A DNA stretch of 64,000 nt from Seramator thermalis (GCF_004138125.1 NZ_RXHS01000002.1:62001-126000); one strand, 5' to 3'; shown: positions 53,964 to 62,347, numbered from the stretch's first letter. Numbers and translations: made by a program. The notes: generated by a model from the letters alone, not told the origin.

Positions 53964-55406
53964 ATGAAAACACTCGCATTAATCATAGGAAACAACGAAT
54001 ATCACGAGGGAGCAAAATTAGCGAATGCGATTAATGATGCGACCTCAATTAATCAGGTTTTTGAAAGACTTGGATTTGATGTAATTTCAAAGTACGATTG
54101 CACAGCAAGTGATTGTTCTGATTTACTTGCAGATTTTGAAAATAAAATAGCAAACTACGATGCTTCTATTTTCTATTTTGCAGGACATGGATATGAGTTA
54201 GATGGAGAAAATTATTTAGCTTCGATTGATTGTCAAATTCCCCCTTCCGATAAATATCATGCTGGGCGAAACAGTATTAGATTAAGTGAAATTTTAGATA
54301 TATACAAGAAAAATACTAATAAAATTAACATTGCAATAATTGATGCATGCAGAAGGGCTTTTGATAGAGGCGGAAATGCTACTTTAGCTCCAATGTTTGC
54401 ACCAAAAGGTACTCTTCTCGCTTTTTCCACATCTCCTAATGAGGGAGCAAGCGATGAGGGTTTTGAGGGGCATAGCGTTTATACAGGTGCACTCTTAAAA
54501 TATATTGGGAGAGAACATCTTTCTGTAGAAGAATTATTCAAAAAAGTCCGCAAAACTGTTTATGCGTTAAGTGAAGGAAAGCGGACAACATGGGAACATA
54601 CTTCGTTGATTAATGATTACTATTTCAATACAGGACAATTAGTTCATTCTATTGCAATTCCATATGATGATAAGGTTGTTAAAGATATTGATTATGGAGA
54701 AACTGATGAGTTTGGCAATCTTATAATGGATGTAAGGTCACAGAATTGGAACAAACAAAACCCAGCATTAGACAAACTATTATCAATACCTGCCAGTCAA
54801 TTAAACAAAAATCAATTATTTATATTAGGGAGAAATATTCTTCAAGCAAGTGGTGCTGCTCGCAGTGCGGTTAATTTTATGGAATCAATAAGCACAAACA
54901 TATCAAAATACTCTATAGCTGGGGAAAATCATCTTTTAAATGGAATTCTTTTTGAGATATATTTTAATGCACATGGCGAATTTAGAAAGGAGAAAACAAA
55001 GAATTATTTTTTGCAAAAGATATTGGCATTAAGAAAAAGCGTAAATTTAAAATCATCGTTTGATTTTATTTCCAAGTTATTAGAAAATACGAATTACAAA
55101 TTGATATACATACCTAAATCATCAGATGAATATATAGACATTAATGTTGTTTCATCAACACACAACACCACAAATGTAATAGGCGAAGATATTGCGTATC
55201 AGGTAATAAGTAGCATTACCTATGACGGATTAGATATTACAAAAAAAATAGAGAATTATAATGTTACTGGACTTAACGAAAATGGATTAAAGCAGGCACT
55301 TGCTAATTTTTTTACAGCACCAGAAGGATTAATCCAAATTCACAGCAATTTAGAATTAAAAAAAATAGCCTTTATAAAGGCTATAACAGAAGAAATAGAT
55401 TGGTAG
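53964..55406 (+). CDS. caspase-like (peptidase C14) protein with unknown C-terminal domain
   Basis: 480 residues. The caspase p20-like part (1 to about 220) starts LALIIGNNEYHEGAKLANAINDATSINQVFERLGFDV, carries the catalytic His in YFAGHGYELDG (H75) and the Cys in IAIIDACRRAF (C129), and continues through LLAFSTSPNEGASD and HSVYTGALLKYI. The last 250 residues form an unrecognised domain with helical and beta parts (DINVVSSTHNTTNVIGEDIAYQVISSITYDG). Bacterial caspase-like proteases often act in abortive infection. Its promoter-sharing partner is the nuclease-like gene, so a protease-nuclease pair is likely. AT-rich. Confidence 0.87.
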   Translation: MKTLALIIGNNEYHEGAKLANAINDATSINQVFERLGFDVISKYDCTASDCSDLLADFENKIANYDASIFYFAGHGYELDGENYLASIDCQIPPSDKYHAGRNSIRLSEILDIYKKNTNKINIAIIDACRRAFDRGGNATLAPMFAPKGTLLAFSTSPNEGASDEGFEGHSVYTGALLKYIGREHLSVEELFKKVRKTVYALSEGKRTTWEHTSLINDYYFNTGQLVHSIAIPYDDKVVKDIDYGETDEFGNLIMDVRSQNWNKQNPALDKLLSIPASQLNKNQLFILGRNILQASGAARSAVNFMESISTNISKYSIAGENHLLNGILFEIYFNAHGEFRKEKTKNYFLQKILALRKSVNLKSSFDFISKLLENTNYKLIYIPKSSDEYIDINVVSSTHNTTNVIGEDIAYQVISSITYDGLDITKKIENYNVTGLNENGLKQALANFFTAPEGLIQIHSNLELKKIAFIKAITEEIDW

Positions 55407-55473
55407 AAAACACAATCTATATTTCGGTTTTTTGCTTCTTTTTCGACCGCTCAGGCTCACTGTAAAAAGAAGT

Positions 55474-55492
55474 CGGGCGGAAAAACCGCCCG
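55474..55492. terminator. terminator between convergent operons
   Basis: CGGGCGG-AAAAA-CCGCCCG, a perfect 7-bp stem. On the minus strand it lies 6 bases after the DUF3873 gene stop and is followed by ACTTCTTTTT. It also separates the caspase gene from the minus-strand genes. Confidence 0.75.
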
Positions 55493-55498
55493 TCCTTG

Positions 55499-55711
55499 TT
55501 ACTCTTGTTTTTTAGAAAGCCATTCATCCCGTTCTTTCCGGCATTGCCCCAATGATTTGGCGACCGTTGAGAAAAGTTTCCCATCCGTGTGTCGGTAATC
55601 GTATTGGTAGTATTCCGCCCCTCTGAATGCTCCTGCAATAAAGGTGGTGTAGTTCTCTTTTCCCTGCTCACAAACGGAGCAACCATTCTTGTTAATTGAA
55701 TTTGTTTTCAT
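55499..55711 (-). CDS. DUF3873-type small ICE protein
   Basis: 70 residues from ATG 55711 (an earlier ATG gives 11 more, less likely residues). The conserved segment YTTFIAGAFRGAEYYQYDYRHTDGKLFSTVAKSLGQCRKERDEWL with a CSVCEQGKE start fits DUF3873, small proteins of Bacteroides conjugative elements. Function unknown. It is the last gene of a minus-strand group. Confidence 0.78.
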   Translation of the reverse strand: MKTNSINKNGCSVCEQGKENYTTFIAGAFRGAEYYQYDYRHTDGKLFSTVAKSLGQCRKERDEWLSKKQE

Positions 55712-55754
55712 TTTTATGTCGTTTTGTAGGGCGGATTGCTCCACCCTATGGTTA

Positions 55755-55961
55755 TTATCGTTCTACAATCTCTAAGTTTTCGTTTTTCAAGAATTTCCTG
55801 CCACATTCGCAAATGACGTGAGTATCAGTTATGCGAGTAATAACTCTTGTGATACTTTCAATGCAGATATAGGGCTTTCCGTTAAAAAAGCCATTTTCTA
55901 AGTCGCCCGAAATGTGGCAATACTTGCCGATTAAATTTTCGTTTATTTCTTTTGTTTTCAT
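55755..55961 (-). CDS. hypothetical small protein
   Basis: 68 residues, soluble: IGKYCHISGDLENGFFNGKPYICIESITRVITRITDTHVICECGRKFLKNENLEIV. The CECG pair is the only notable motif. It lies between two genes of the same direction with gaps of 12 and 43 bases, which supports a real gene. No family recognised. Confidence 0.6.
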   Translation of the reverse strand: MKTKEINENLIGKYCHISGDLENGFFNGKPYICIESITRVITRITDTHVICECGRKFLKNENLEIVER

Positions 55962-55973
55962 ATCTATTGCTGA

Positions 55974-56561
55974 TTAAAAAAATGATAATTGTATTGCCTT
56001 ACGTCCTGTGATTTCATCAAACAGGTTCTTCGCTTGTTTCAAAACGGATAAGGTGTATTTGTCGGTCTTACTGCTGTCCCGATTAAGCCCTATCATCATT
56101 TCATTGAGGGCAGAGGTAAGGCAGTCTTTCCGATTGTCGAAAATTTTACCCCATACGCCCAAGCCGTAACCTGCTCCGCCTGTGCTGTAAGAATAACTCA
56201 TTCCGTATGTCCATTTGCCGTTTAAGCCCTTGCCCAGTGTGATATAATTGCTAATTGCCCAACCGTCCCTATGTGGAAATTTTATTTCTTCACGCTCCAA
56301 AAAATCGGGTCTTTCCAACCAACCGTATTCGTTAAACGCCTTTTTGGTAAAACCGAACAGCAAATGTCGTTCGTACTCCCGTTTGTTCATCAATAACTGG
56401 CGTGGGCTATCTCCAAAACTCTCGTATTCCTTGATTATAGCCCTGTCGTTCCGTCTTAATGCGTTCAGATATACGGCTGCATTGTGGCGTTCTGCTCGGC
56501 AGAAATTGACTTCCTGCATTTGTTTCAGTTTTTCGTATGCTGATAAATCTTTGTATTCCAT
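55974..56561 (-). CDS. hypothetical ICE accessory protein
   Basis: 195 residues from ATG 56561; the longer frame upstream overlaps the next gene and is unlikely. It has a helical N-terminus (YEKLKQMQEVNFCRAERHNAAVYLNALRRNDRAIIKEYESFG) and a central Gly/Tyr-rich part (KWTYGMSYSYSTGGAGYGLGVWG). No catalytic motif recognised. Related genes are common near the integrase end of Bacteroides ICEs. Confidence 0.7.
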   Translation of the reverse strand: MEYKDLSAYEKLKQMQEVNFCRAERHNAAVYLNALRRNDRAIIKEYESFGDSPRQLLMNKREYERHLLFGFTKKAFNEYGWLERPDFLEREEIKFPHRDGWAISNYITLGKGLNGKWTYGMSYSYSTGGAGYGLGVWGKIFDNRKDCLTSALNEMMIGLNRDSSKTDKYTLSVLKQAKNLFDEITGRKAIQLSFF

Positions 56562-56608
56562 AACTTTTGATTTTGTGGGGCAGAAAAAGCTCTGCCCCTT
56601 GTTATTAC

Positions 56609-57622
56609 TTAATCCAATCCGAAGTAACAGGCTAAACGTTGTTCCTGTGATTTTGAAAAAATCCAACCTGCCAAATTCTTACCGTTGAATGTCAATCGGC
56701 TGTTGAAGCGTCCGCCCATTGCCTTGAGTTCGTCTTTTATGGCTCTTGTTTCCCCGAATACCGCTACCGCTTTGGCTGAATACTCTACCAATGTGCAACC
56801 GCCTTTGCTTTCTGTCGTTGGTTGATTTGTTTGCGGCTCTTCCTCTTTGTTTGGTGTTGCTGTTGGTTTACCGATATGGATATTTTCTTCGCTCCCTGCT
56901 GTGTATGCAAAATCCTCAATCGTGCGTTCACGGTTATATACTGGTACTTTCTCGATTATCCAACCGCTGTACTTGCTTTCGCCCAAATAGTAACCGTTGC
57001 CCATGCTGTATTTCTCACGGTGTTCGTAATCCTCGTTAAACTCGGCTAAATAGGCGGTTTCTTCTAAATTGGGTGCGTGTTTACGCATTTCGGAAAACAA
57101 GTCCCTTTTGTGCTTGGAAAAGCCTATGATAACCGTCCGTTGTGTGCTGTGTGCGTAATAGTCGGTCATTCTATCGCTATCGTCCTGTTGGAGACGTGCC
57201 ACAATAACCGCCTGTGCATCTTCGGGAAATATCTCGGCAAAGCGTTTCCGTCCGATTTCCCGTACTTCTTCCACTCGTTTGCGTTCCTGTTCGGCTTCGG
57301 CGTTCTCTGCTTTTTTCTGTTGTTCTGCTTCCTGAAGAAGTATTGCCACCTCAAAACTGTCCATAAATTGAGGGTTCTCGCTGTCGTAATAATAACCGAT
57401 ACCGAATTTTTCTTTCAAGGGTCGGATAATGTCGGCAGTCTGAAACTCCTTTGTCCGCAGGTTTACCAATTTGTAGGCAATGCCCCATTGATTTTTTGTA
57501 ATGTCATACACTACATACCTGTCGTAGCTGTAACCCTCCATTTGGATAATCTGCCCCACCTCTACCACTTGTTTGGCTCGGTCGATTTCCTTGTTTGCTT
57601 CTAATAAAAATACTTTGCTCAT
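56609..57622 (-). CDS. ICE protein with C-terminal plasmid/helicase-type small domain
   Basis: 337 residues. The N-terminal part is soluble with a coiled-coil segment (LLQEAEQQKKAENAEAEQERKRVEEVREIGRKRFAEIF). The middle contains QAVIVARLQQDDSDRMTDYYAHSTQRTVIIGFSKHKRDLFSEM. The last 60 residues (YSAKAVAVFGETRAIKDELKAMGGRFNSRLTFNGKNLAGWIFSKSQE) form a small domain seen at the end of many plasmid and ICE proteins. Function unknown. Confidence 0.75.
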   Translation of the reverse strand: MSKVFLLEANKEIDRAKQVVEVGQIIQMEGYSYDRYVVYDITKNQWGIAYKLVNLRTKEFQTADIIRPLKEKFGIGYYYDSENPQFMDSFEVAILLQEAEQQKKAENAEAEQERKRVEEVREIGRKRFAEIFPEDAQAVIVARLQQDDSDRMTDYYAHSTQRTVIIGFSKHKRDLFSEMRKHAPNLEETAYLAEFNEDYEHREKYSMGNGYYLGESKYSGWIIEKVPVYNRERTIEDFAYTAGSEENIHIGKPTATPNKEEEPQTNQPTTESKGGCTLVEYSAKAVAVFGETRAIKDELKAMGGRFNSRLTFNGKNLAGWIFSKSQEQRLACYFGLD

Positions 57623-57641
57623 AACTTTGAATTTTAATGAT

Positions 57642-57872
57642 TTACAAAAACGAGAAAAGAAAGAGAATAAAGAGAATTATAGCCCCTAAACCCACGAAGA
57701 AGGAGAGGATACCCCGAATAACAGGAAGAAAGAGATACAAGCCCACCAACGCCCAAATAAACCCTGTTCCCCACACGGAAAACCCCAAAGCCACTAATGC
57801 GATTTTTACCACCAATTTTATGCTAATTGGAAGGTTACTACCTTGTTTCCTATTTTTTACTATACTTCTCAT
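57642..57872 (-). CDS. small two-helix membrane protein
   Basis: 76 residues. A short basic start is followed by ISIKLVVKIALVALGFSVWGTGFIWALVGLYLFLPVIRGILSFFVGLGAIILFILFLFSFL, which is two or three membrane helices. It begins the minus-strand group. An overlapping + strand frame exists but is highly basic and lacks family features, so the minus strand was chosen. Function unknown. Confidence 0.55.
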   Translation of the reverse strand: MRSIVKNRKQGSNLPISIKLVVKIALVALGFSVWGTGFIWALVGLYLFLPVIRGILSFFVGLGAIILFILFLFSFL

Positions 57873-58216
57873 AATTTCTGACTTTTTTTTTATGCCGTAT
57901 CGGTGAGGTGTACTGACCTATGTTTCGGGATACTTAAAAGGTCGGCTAAAATCCGCCGAAGACAAATTTGGGGGGAATAAATACGCTCGCCCGAAGAATG
58001 AGGGAAAGAGGAAGATTTTTTCAACAACAATTTGGCGACAGGATTGCCGAAATACCTTTGTATCCTGAACATGGGGCAAAAAGTAACCTCTTAGATACTC
58101 GCTAATGAGGAAGAAATTATACCCAAGAGAAGTGTAGTAAAAAGAAATTTGGTCGGATACTTTGCGTTTATCATTGTAAAACGCAGATTTCCTTTGCCTG
58201 AAAAGGAATACAATTA

Positions 58217-58234
58217 AGGACTTGCAGAAGTCCT
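58217..58234 (+). other. short perfect hairpin in the 57873-58565 gap
   Basis: AGGACTT-GCAG-AAGTCCT, 7-bp stem, upstream of the leader promoter at 58279. The preceding TTCCTTT/AAAAGGAA pair (58190-58209) is another small hairpin. No gene is seen in 57873-58412. Role unknown. Confidence 0.35.
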
Positions 58235-58278
58235 CAATACTTAAACATTAAAAATGATGATATATCTTACAAAATCAG

Positions 58279-58513
58279 TATCTTTGCGAAGTAAAACATG
58301 ATAGTATAATTGTAGAAATCAAGATTCTACAATTCATATATATAACATAACGTTCGCTGAACGTCTCGATATAGAAAACTGGTAATTTTCAATCGGAAGA
58401 GGCTGATGCGCAATGTTCATGCTATACATTGTATAGCGTGGACTTGCCTGTTTCTTCCAAGGGCGTACCAGTGCCTCTATGTCGGAATGGTGTGAGTTCC
58501 ACGCTTCTTTTTT
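58279..58513 (+). promoter_or_regulatory. promoter and attenuator-like leader of the 58566 gene
   Basis: TATCTTTG (58279-58286) is a good -7 element. The roughly 270-base leader contains alternative pairings. GGAAGAGGC (58395-58403) can pair with the segment ending TTCTTCC (58446-58458), enclosing CATGCTATAC/GTATAGCGTG (58419-58440). Alternatively GCGTGGA (58436-58442) pairs with TCCACGC (58498-58504), which is followed by TTCTTTTTT as in an intrinsic terminator. The two structures share bases and exclude each other. A 7-codon frame lies in the first hairpin. The direction of control is not clear from the sequence. Confidence 0.6.
58413..58436 (+). CDS. candidate leader peptide MFMLYIV
   Basis: ATG TTC ATG CTA TAC ATT GTA TAG. 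The stop codon lies at the junction of the two competing hairpins, so a ribosome here would block one of them. This is the usual layout of leader peptides that control resistance genes such as erm or tetQ by attenuation. Only position and structure support it. Confidence 0.45.
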   Translation: MFMLYIV

Positions 58514-58565
58514 GTCTGGCGAATGTTCTTAAAAGGAGAATCATTAAATAGAAAGGATTAAGGAC

Positions 58566-59099
58566 ATGAGAAAATTGAAATTGTACATCACGGCATCCTA
58601 TGATGGTTTTATCGCTCCGCCTGACGGCGATTTAGATTGGTTAATCGGCTATCCCGTTCCCTCAAAAGAGAATCATAAAAATTTTGTAGATTCGGTCGAT
58701 ACCGTTATAATTGGCGGTAGAACTTACTGCAATATGCGCATAATGGACATTCTCTGGCCATACGGGGATAAAAGTGTCCATGTTGTTACCCGCAATCCGA
58801 TGATGGAAAAGGAAGGCGTGAATTTTATCACGGAAAATGTCATTAAAGCCATTTCTAAATTAAAAAAAGAAAACGGAAAGGACATTTGGCTCGTTGGCGG
58901 TGCGGAACTGACAGCAATGCTGCTTGATGGCGACTTGATTGATGAAATGATAATTACGTATATTCCCGAAACGCTTGAACAGGGAATATCTTTATTTACC
59001 GATAAACCCGAAGAAATGGGCTGGGCGTTGAAAGAGGAAATTCCATACGAAAATAATGCCGTTAGAAAAACGTATCAAAAGACGCTGCAATACGCTTGA
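58566..59099 (+). CDS. RibD C-terminal/dihydrofolate reductase-like protein
   Basis: 177 residues. The N-terminus LKLYITASYDGFIAPPDGDLDWL, VDTVIIGGRTYCNM in the middle and IWLVGGAELTAMLLDGDLIDEMIITYIPETLEQGISLF near the end are the NADPH-binding and fold signatures of the RibD_C/DHFR-like family, usual length about 175. It is probably an NADPH-dependent reductase. The substrate is unknown, and true trimethoprim-resistant DHFR function is not implied. Expression probably depends on the leader described above. Confidence 0.87.
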   Translation: MRKLKLYITASYDGFIAPPDGDLDWLIGYPVPSKENHKNFVDSVDTVIIGGRTYCNMRIMDILWPYGDKSVHVVTRNPMMEKEGVNFITENVIKAISKLKKENGKDIWLVGGAELTAMLLDGDLIDEMIITYIPETLEQGISLFTDKPEEMGWALKEEIPYENNAVRKTYQKTLQYA

Positions 59100-59159
59100 T
59101 AACAGAAAAAGCCTGCTTCATTTCAGAAACAGGCTTTGTTGCATTAAAATTGGATTCGA

Positions 59160-59693
59160 TTATTTGGCTCTTGTTTTTCCGTAACATTTACTTCCGTCGG
59201 GAGATAAATAGAAATCAAATGTTTCTTCAACGAGAGTACCCGCAAGTTGGATTGAATACTTACACCGTACTATTTTCGCAAGTACATCACTCGCATTCCG
59301 GTTGTCGTATCCCCGCAGGTTATCCGGCGCAAGGTTTTTAAGCGAATCTATACGGACATTCATCACGGCAATATCAGCATTATACTTGTCAATATCGCTC
59401 TGTTTTTTGGTTTTAGCCAATAGTTCTTCACTCATTTTCTTGGCAAGTGAAACACGGTCAATGATAAGCTGCTTATCTTTCCTAAATTCATCGGTAAGAT
59501 AAGTAATACTGTCGGCAACTATAACAGTACCATGTTCGTTCATCTCAACAATTTTAAAATTGAGATTTTCTTTTGTGTCGCTGCCTTTCAGTAGATAATC
59601 AGTAATGGGTTTTTCATAGTTGCTCTTTGACGAATTAGAACCACCGCAGGAAACCATTAAAACCGCAATGAATAAATAGATTGTATTTTTCAT
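59160..59693 (-). CDS. hypothetical lipoprotein
   Basis: 177 residues. Lipobox LFIAVLMVSCGGS with the lipid Cys at residue 16. The mature part is helical and charged (DEFRKDKQLIIDRVSLAKKMSEELLAKTKKQSDIDKYNADIAVMNVRIDSLKNLA), ending FYLSPDGSKCYGK. No family recognised. It lies alone between the reductase gene and the RhuM-like gene. Confidence 0.75.
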   Translation of the reverse strand: MKNTIYLFIAVLMVSCGGSNSSKSNYEKPITDYLLKGSDTKENLNFKIVEMNEHGTVIVADSITYLTDEFRKDKQLIIDRVSLAKKMSEELLAKTKKQSDIDKYNADIAVMNVRIDSLKNLAPDNLRGYDNRNASDVLAKIVRCKYSIQLAGTLVEETFDFYLSPDGSKCYGKTRAK

Positions 59694-59718
59694 AACTGAA
59701 TGTATATTACTGTTTGAC

Positions 59719-60168
59719 TTAATTTAATGTAATGGCAGGGAGTTTTGATGAGAGATTATACACAATCAAAACATCTGCTTCTCTTTTGGGTTTCGTTCGG
59801 GTAAATTCGCTTAAAGCCGTCATTACCCATTCTCTGAACGCTCGTGCTTCAAATGACGCTATGCGATAACTGACAAAAATTAATGCTTCCAGATTGTATA
59901 ATGTCATTTCGCACTGGCGACCGTTGTGCTCGTATTTGTGTATTCGGGTTACATTTTCTTCCCGCAATAGTCCTGATTTGAATATAGACCGCAGGTTATT
60001 ACCGACCGAACTAACAAACACATTGAATAAATCAGCTATCTCGTGCTTTGTCATCCAAAGGGTGCAATTTACGAGTTTTGCTTCAACAATAAGCTGATTT
60101 TCACTATTTTCTTTGATTTTGATATATCCGTGTTCCATAATCTCATTATTCTTCATCTTGTTGTACAT
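59719..60168 (-). CDS. RhuM-like protein
   Basis: 149 residues; internal ATGs at codons 5 and 11 are also possible starts. The segment LWMTKHEIADLFNVFVSSVGNNLRSIFKSGLL is a helix-turn-helix-like start as in the RhuM/KilA-N-associated family. It is followed by ALIFVSYRIASFEARAFREWVMTALSEF. Such proteins are frequent on prophages and ICEs and probably act as regulators. The start overlaps the end of the ORF6N gene by 23 bases. Confidence 0.75.
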   Translation of the reverse strand: MYNKMKNNEIMEHGYIKIKENSENQLIVEAKLVNCTLWMTKHEIADLFNVFVSSVGNNLRSIFKSGLLREENVTRIHKYEHNGRQCEMTLYNLEALIFVSYRIASFEARAFREWVMTALSEFTRTKPKREADVLIVYNLSSKLPAITLN

Positions 60169-60658
60169 TAAAACCTATACGTTTTCGGGGCTTGTTTTCA
60201 AGTTCCTTTTGCGAAGCCAGTTCGGTAAGAGCCTGATAAATGTCGCTGAACTGCATATTGGTTTCTATCATAAAATCCTCCAACTTTCGGTTTAACTCCG
60301 CATAACCGAGTGCGTATTGACGCAAAGTTACGAAAGCTCTGATAATTGAGATATTTACTTGAATAGCCAAAGGGCTGTTCAGCACACTCGAAAGTTGGGC
60401 AACCCCTTGTTCGCTAAATGCGAATGGGGGATAGCGGCTACCGCCCCAACTTGAGGTGCCAAAATTGCACCTCAAGTCTTCGTTCTCACTTTCCGTCAGT
60501 TCAAACATAAAGTCTTCGGGGAAGCGTTCTATATTACGCCTTACAGCACGTTTCAGATTTTTTGTTTCTACCTGATACATGTCTGCCAGATCAAAATCCA
60601 AGAGGACACGAATCCCTCTGATTTCATAAATCTTGCTTTGAATGATTTGTAATTCCAT
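60146..60658 (-). CDS. ORF6N-domain protein
   Basis: 170 residues. The first 90 residues are the ORF6N domain: IYEIRGIRVLLDFDLADMYQVETKNLKRAVRRNIERFPEDFMFEL, then RYPPFAFSEQGVAQLSSVLNS. This is a DNA-binding fold of phages and mobile elements. The rest is helical. It lies 11 bases before the integrase stop on the same strand and may regulate excision or the neighbouring RhuM-like gene. Confidence 0.88.
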   Translation of the reverse strand: MELQIIQSKIYEIRGIRVLLDFDLADMYQVETKNLKRAVRRNIERFPEDFMFELTESENEDLRCNFGTSSWGGSRYPPFAFSEQGVAQLSSVLNSPLAIQVNISIIRAFVTLRQYALGYAELNRKLEDFMIETNMQFSDIYQALTELASQKELENKPRKRIGFNVQQDEE

Positions 60659-60669
60659 GATATTGTGCT

Positions 60670-62118
60670 TTATTGATTAACAGCTAACTTTTGTACTTTC
60701 ATCATCGGTTTGAATGAGAATGCTTCTTCTTTTTCAAACGTATTAGCCCAAAGAGAAGATTTTTCTTCTTCTGAAAGGCTTTGCCACATAAAGGAAATAC
60801 GTTTCACTCTTTCAGGGTCATTTGAAAGGGTAGTAGGGAGATTGAATAACGCCATTTTTTCGCCCAAAGAAAGGCACTCGAAATGTTTATCCAAATTAGA
60901 TTTGGACTTAACCTTTTTTTCTTCCATTTTTTCAGCAAATGAAGCCATATCATTGCTGACCTTAACATCTGTAATTCTTGCGTAGATTTGGGTCGTTTTG
61001 ATATTCGTATGCCCCAACATTTTTGATACGCTTTCGATAGATACGCCTTTGGTCAGCGTAAGGGTCGCAAACGTATGTCTTGCAAGGTGATAGCTTAAAT
61101 TTTTATCAATTCCACAGACTGTTCCGATTTCTTTCAGGTATTCATTCATTTTTTGGTTGCTCATGACAGGAAGTACCTTTTCGTCCGGCAATTTGCCTGA
61201 ATATTTTTCTATAATTTGTTTTGGGGTATCAAGTAGGGGGACATTATAATTAACACCCGTTTTTTCCCGTTTTCCCATAACCCACAATCCGTCATCGAAA
61301 GAAGTACGGATGTTGGATTGGCGCAAGTTCTTTACATCTATATAAGCAAGTCCCGTGAAGCAACTGAAAATAAATATGTCTCTTACCCTTTCAAGGCGTT
61401 CGGAAGCGAATTTCTTTTGCATGATAATATCTATCTCCTGCTGTGTTAGGTAGCCACGATCTGTTTTCTTGAAACGTATCTTGAAGTTGGCAAATGGGTC
61501 AATATGAATCCAACCGTTGTTTTTTGCCATGATAATGATAGTACGGAAACGCTGAAGGAACTTTGCGGTGGTATTTTCCTTGCAGTTGCAGGTGGTCATC
61601 AAGTAAATCTCAAAATTGTGCAGGAACATATGATTTACCTCTTTTAAGGAAATGTCCGATACATGATAATACTCCTTAATGAAGCCTTCCATACGTTTAT
61701 AAGCGACTTCATATTTTTGGAGCGTTTCTTTGGATTTGCTTATGCCGACCAATTTAGCAACATCGTCATTGTGGCGTTGGAATAATTCAAGGACAGTTTG
61801 GTGCTTTACTTCAATGCCCAAAAAGATATTCTTAACTCTTTCGGCATTGACGTTATTTTCCTTCGTCTGCAATTCGTGATATACATTATGAATACTTGTT
61901 TTTATGGTATTCAGTAAGGTATTGACTTCAACGGCTTCGTTAGATTTGCCGATTGCGACACCTGCTTTTGCATCCCAAATATCGGGATTGACATTTACTT
62001 TCGTGTTAAAGCGGCACGGTTCTCCGTCGATGGTAATGCGACACATAACAGGATAAGTGCCGTCTGCTCTCTTTTTGTCTTTCTTTACATAGAAAAGAAT
62101 GCGAAATGTACTTTTCAT
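60670..62118 (-). CDS. int: IntDOT-like tyrosine integrase of the ICE
   Basis: 482 residues from ATG 62118; an upstream ATG would add 20 residues. It has an N-terminal arm-binding domain (STFRILFYVKKDKKRADGTYPVMCRITIDG), a SAM-like core-binding domain and the catalytic domain. HxxR is in YHLARHTFATLTL (about residue 343) and the Tyr in MLGHTNIKTTQIYARI (about 378). The first catalytic Arg is missing: the segment reads FTGLAYIDVKNL near residue 258. IntDOT of CTnDOT also lacks this Arg, so it is a family trait rather than damage. The gene lies at the junction next to tRNA-Asp. Confidence 0.93.
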   Translation of the reverse strand: MKSTFRILFYVKKDKKRADGTYPVMCRITIDGEPCRFNTKVNVNPDIWDAKAGVAIGKSNEAVEVNTLLNTIKTSIHNVYHELQTKENNVNAERVKNIFLGIEVKHQTVLELFQRHNDDVAKLVGISKSKETLQKYEVAYKRMEGFIKEYYHVSDISLKEVNHMFLHNFEIYLMTTCNCKENTTAKFLQRFRTIIIMAKNNGWIHIDPFANFKIRFKKTDRGYLTQQEIDIIMQKKFASERLERVRDIFIFSCFTGLAYIDVKNLRQSNIRTSFDDGLWVMGKREKTGVNYNVPLLDTPKQIIEKYSGKLPDEKVLPVMSNQKMNEYLKEIGTVCGIDKNLSYHLARHTFATLTLTKGVSIESVSKMLGHTNIKTTQIYARITDVKVSNDMASFAEKMEEKKVKSKSNLDKHFECLSLGEKMALFNLPTTLSNDPERVKRISFMWQSLSEEEKSSLWANTFEKEEAFSFKPMMKVQKLAVNQ

Positions 62119-62138
62119 AAACTCATTTTTTAATGTTA

Positions 62139-62146
62139 CAAAATTA
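62139..62146 (-). promoter_or_regulatory. -7 element of the integrase gene
   Basis: On the minus strand TAATTTTG (62146-62139) matches TAnnTTTG, 20 bp upstream of the integrase start at 62118. Confidence 0.55.
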
Positions 62147-62180
62147 CTGATAACTATCTCAAAATGAATTTTATGCACTG

Positions 62181-62283
62181 TGCCAAATCAGGACAACTCC
62201 CTGCCAATTCTGGACAAACTGTACCCCCTTCGCTTCGATTAACTGTACCCCCTTGCGTTTTTTCGGAAAGGGGGTACAGTTTA
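62181..62283. repeat. repeat cluster at the ICE end: candidate integrase arm/att region
   Basis: Two direct repeats TGCCAAATCAGGACAA (62181-62196) and TGCCAATTCTGGACAA (62202-62217) lie 21 bp apart. They are followed by AACTGTACCCCCTT at 62218 and 62241 (23 bp apart) and the inverted copy AAGGGGGTACAGTT (62268-62281). The cluster lies between the integrase and the tRNA-Asp gene, where arm-type integrase or excisionase sites and the crossover are expected. A remnant of an IS end is an alternative. The exact crossover cannot be seen. Confidence 0.5.
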
Positions 62284-62347
62284 GGTTAGCTGCTTTGTCG
62301 TATTTTGTCTTTTTCTTGGCTTTCGACTAAGACAAAATAAATAGAAA

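Noticed and set aside
57637-57906. 89-codon + strand frame opposite the small membrane protein
   Set aside because: Very basic first half and no neighbours on that strand; the minus-strand frame gives a coherent membrane protein next to same-strand genes.
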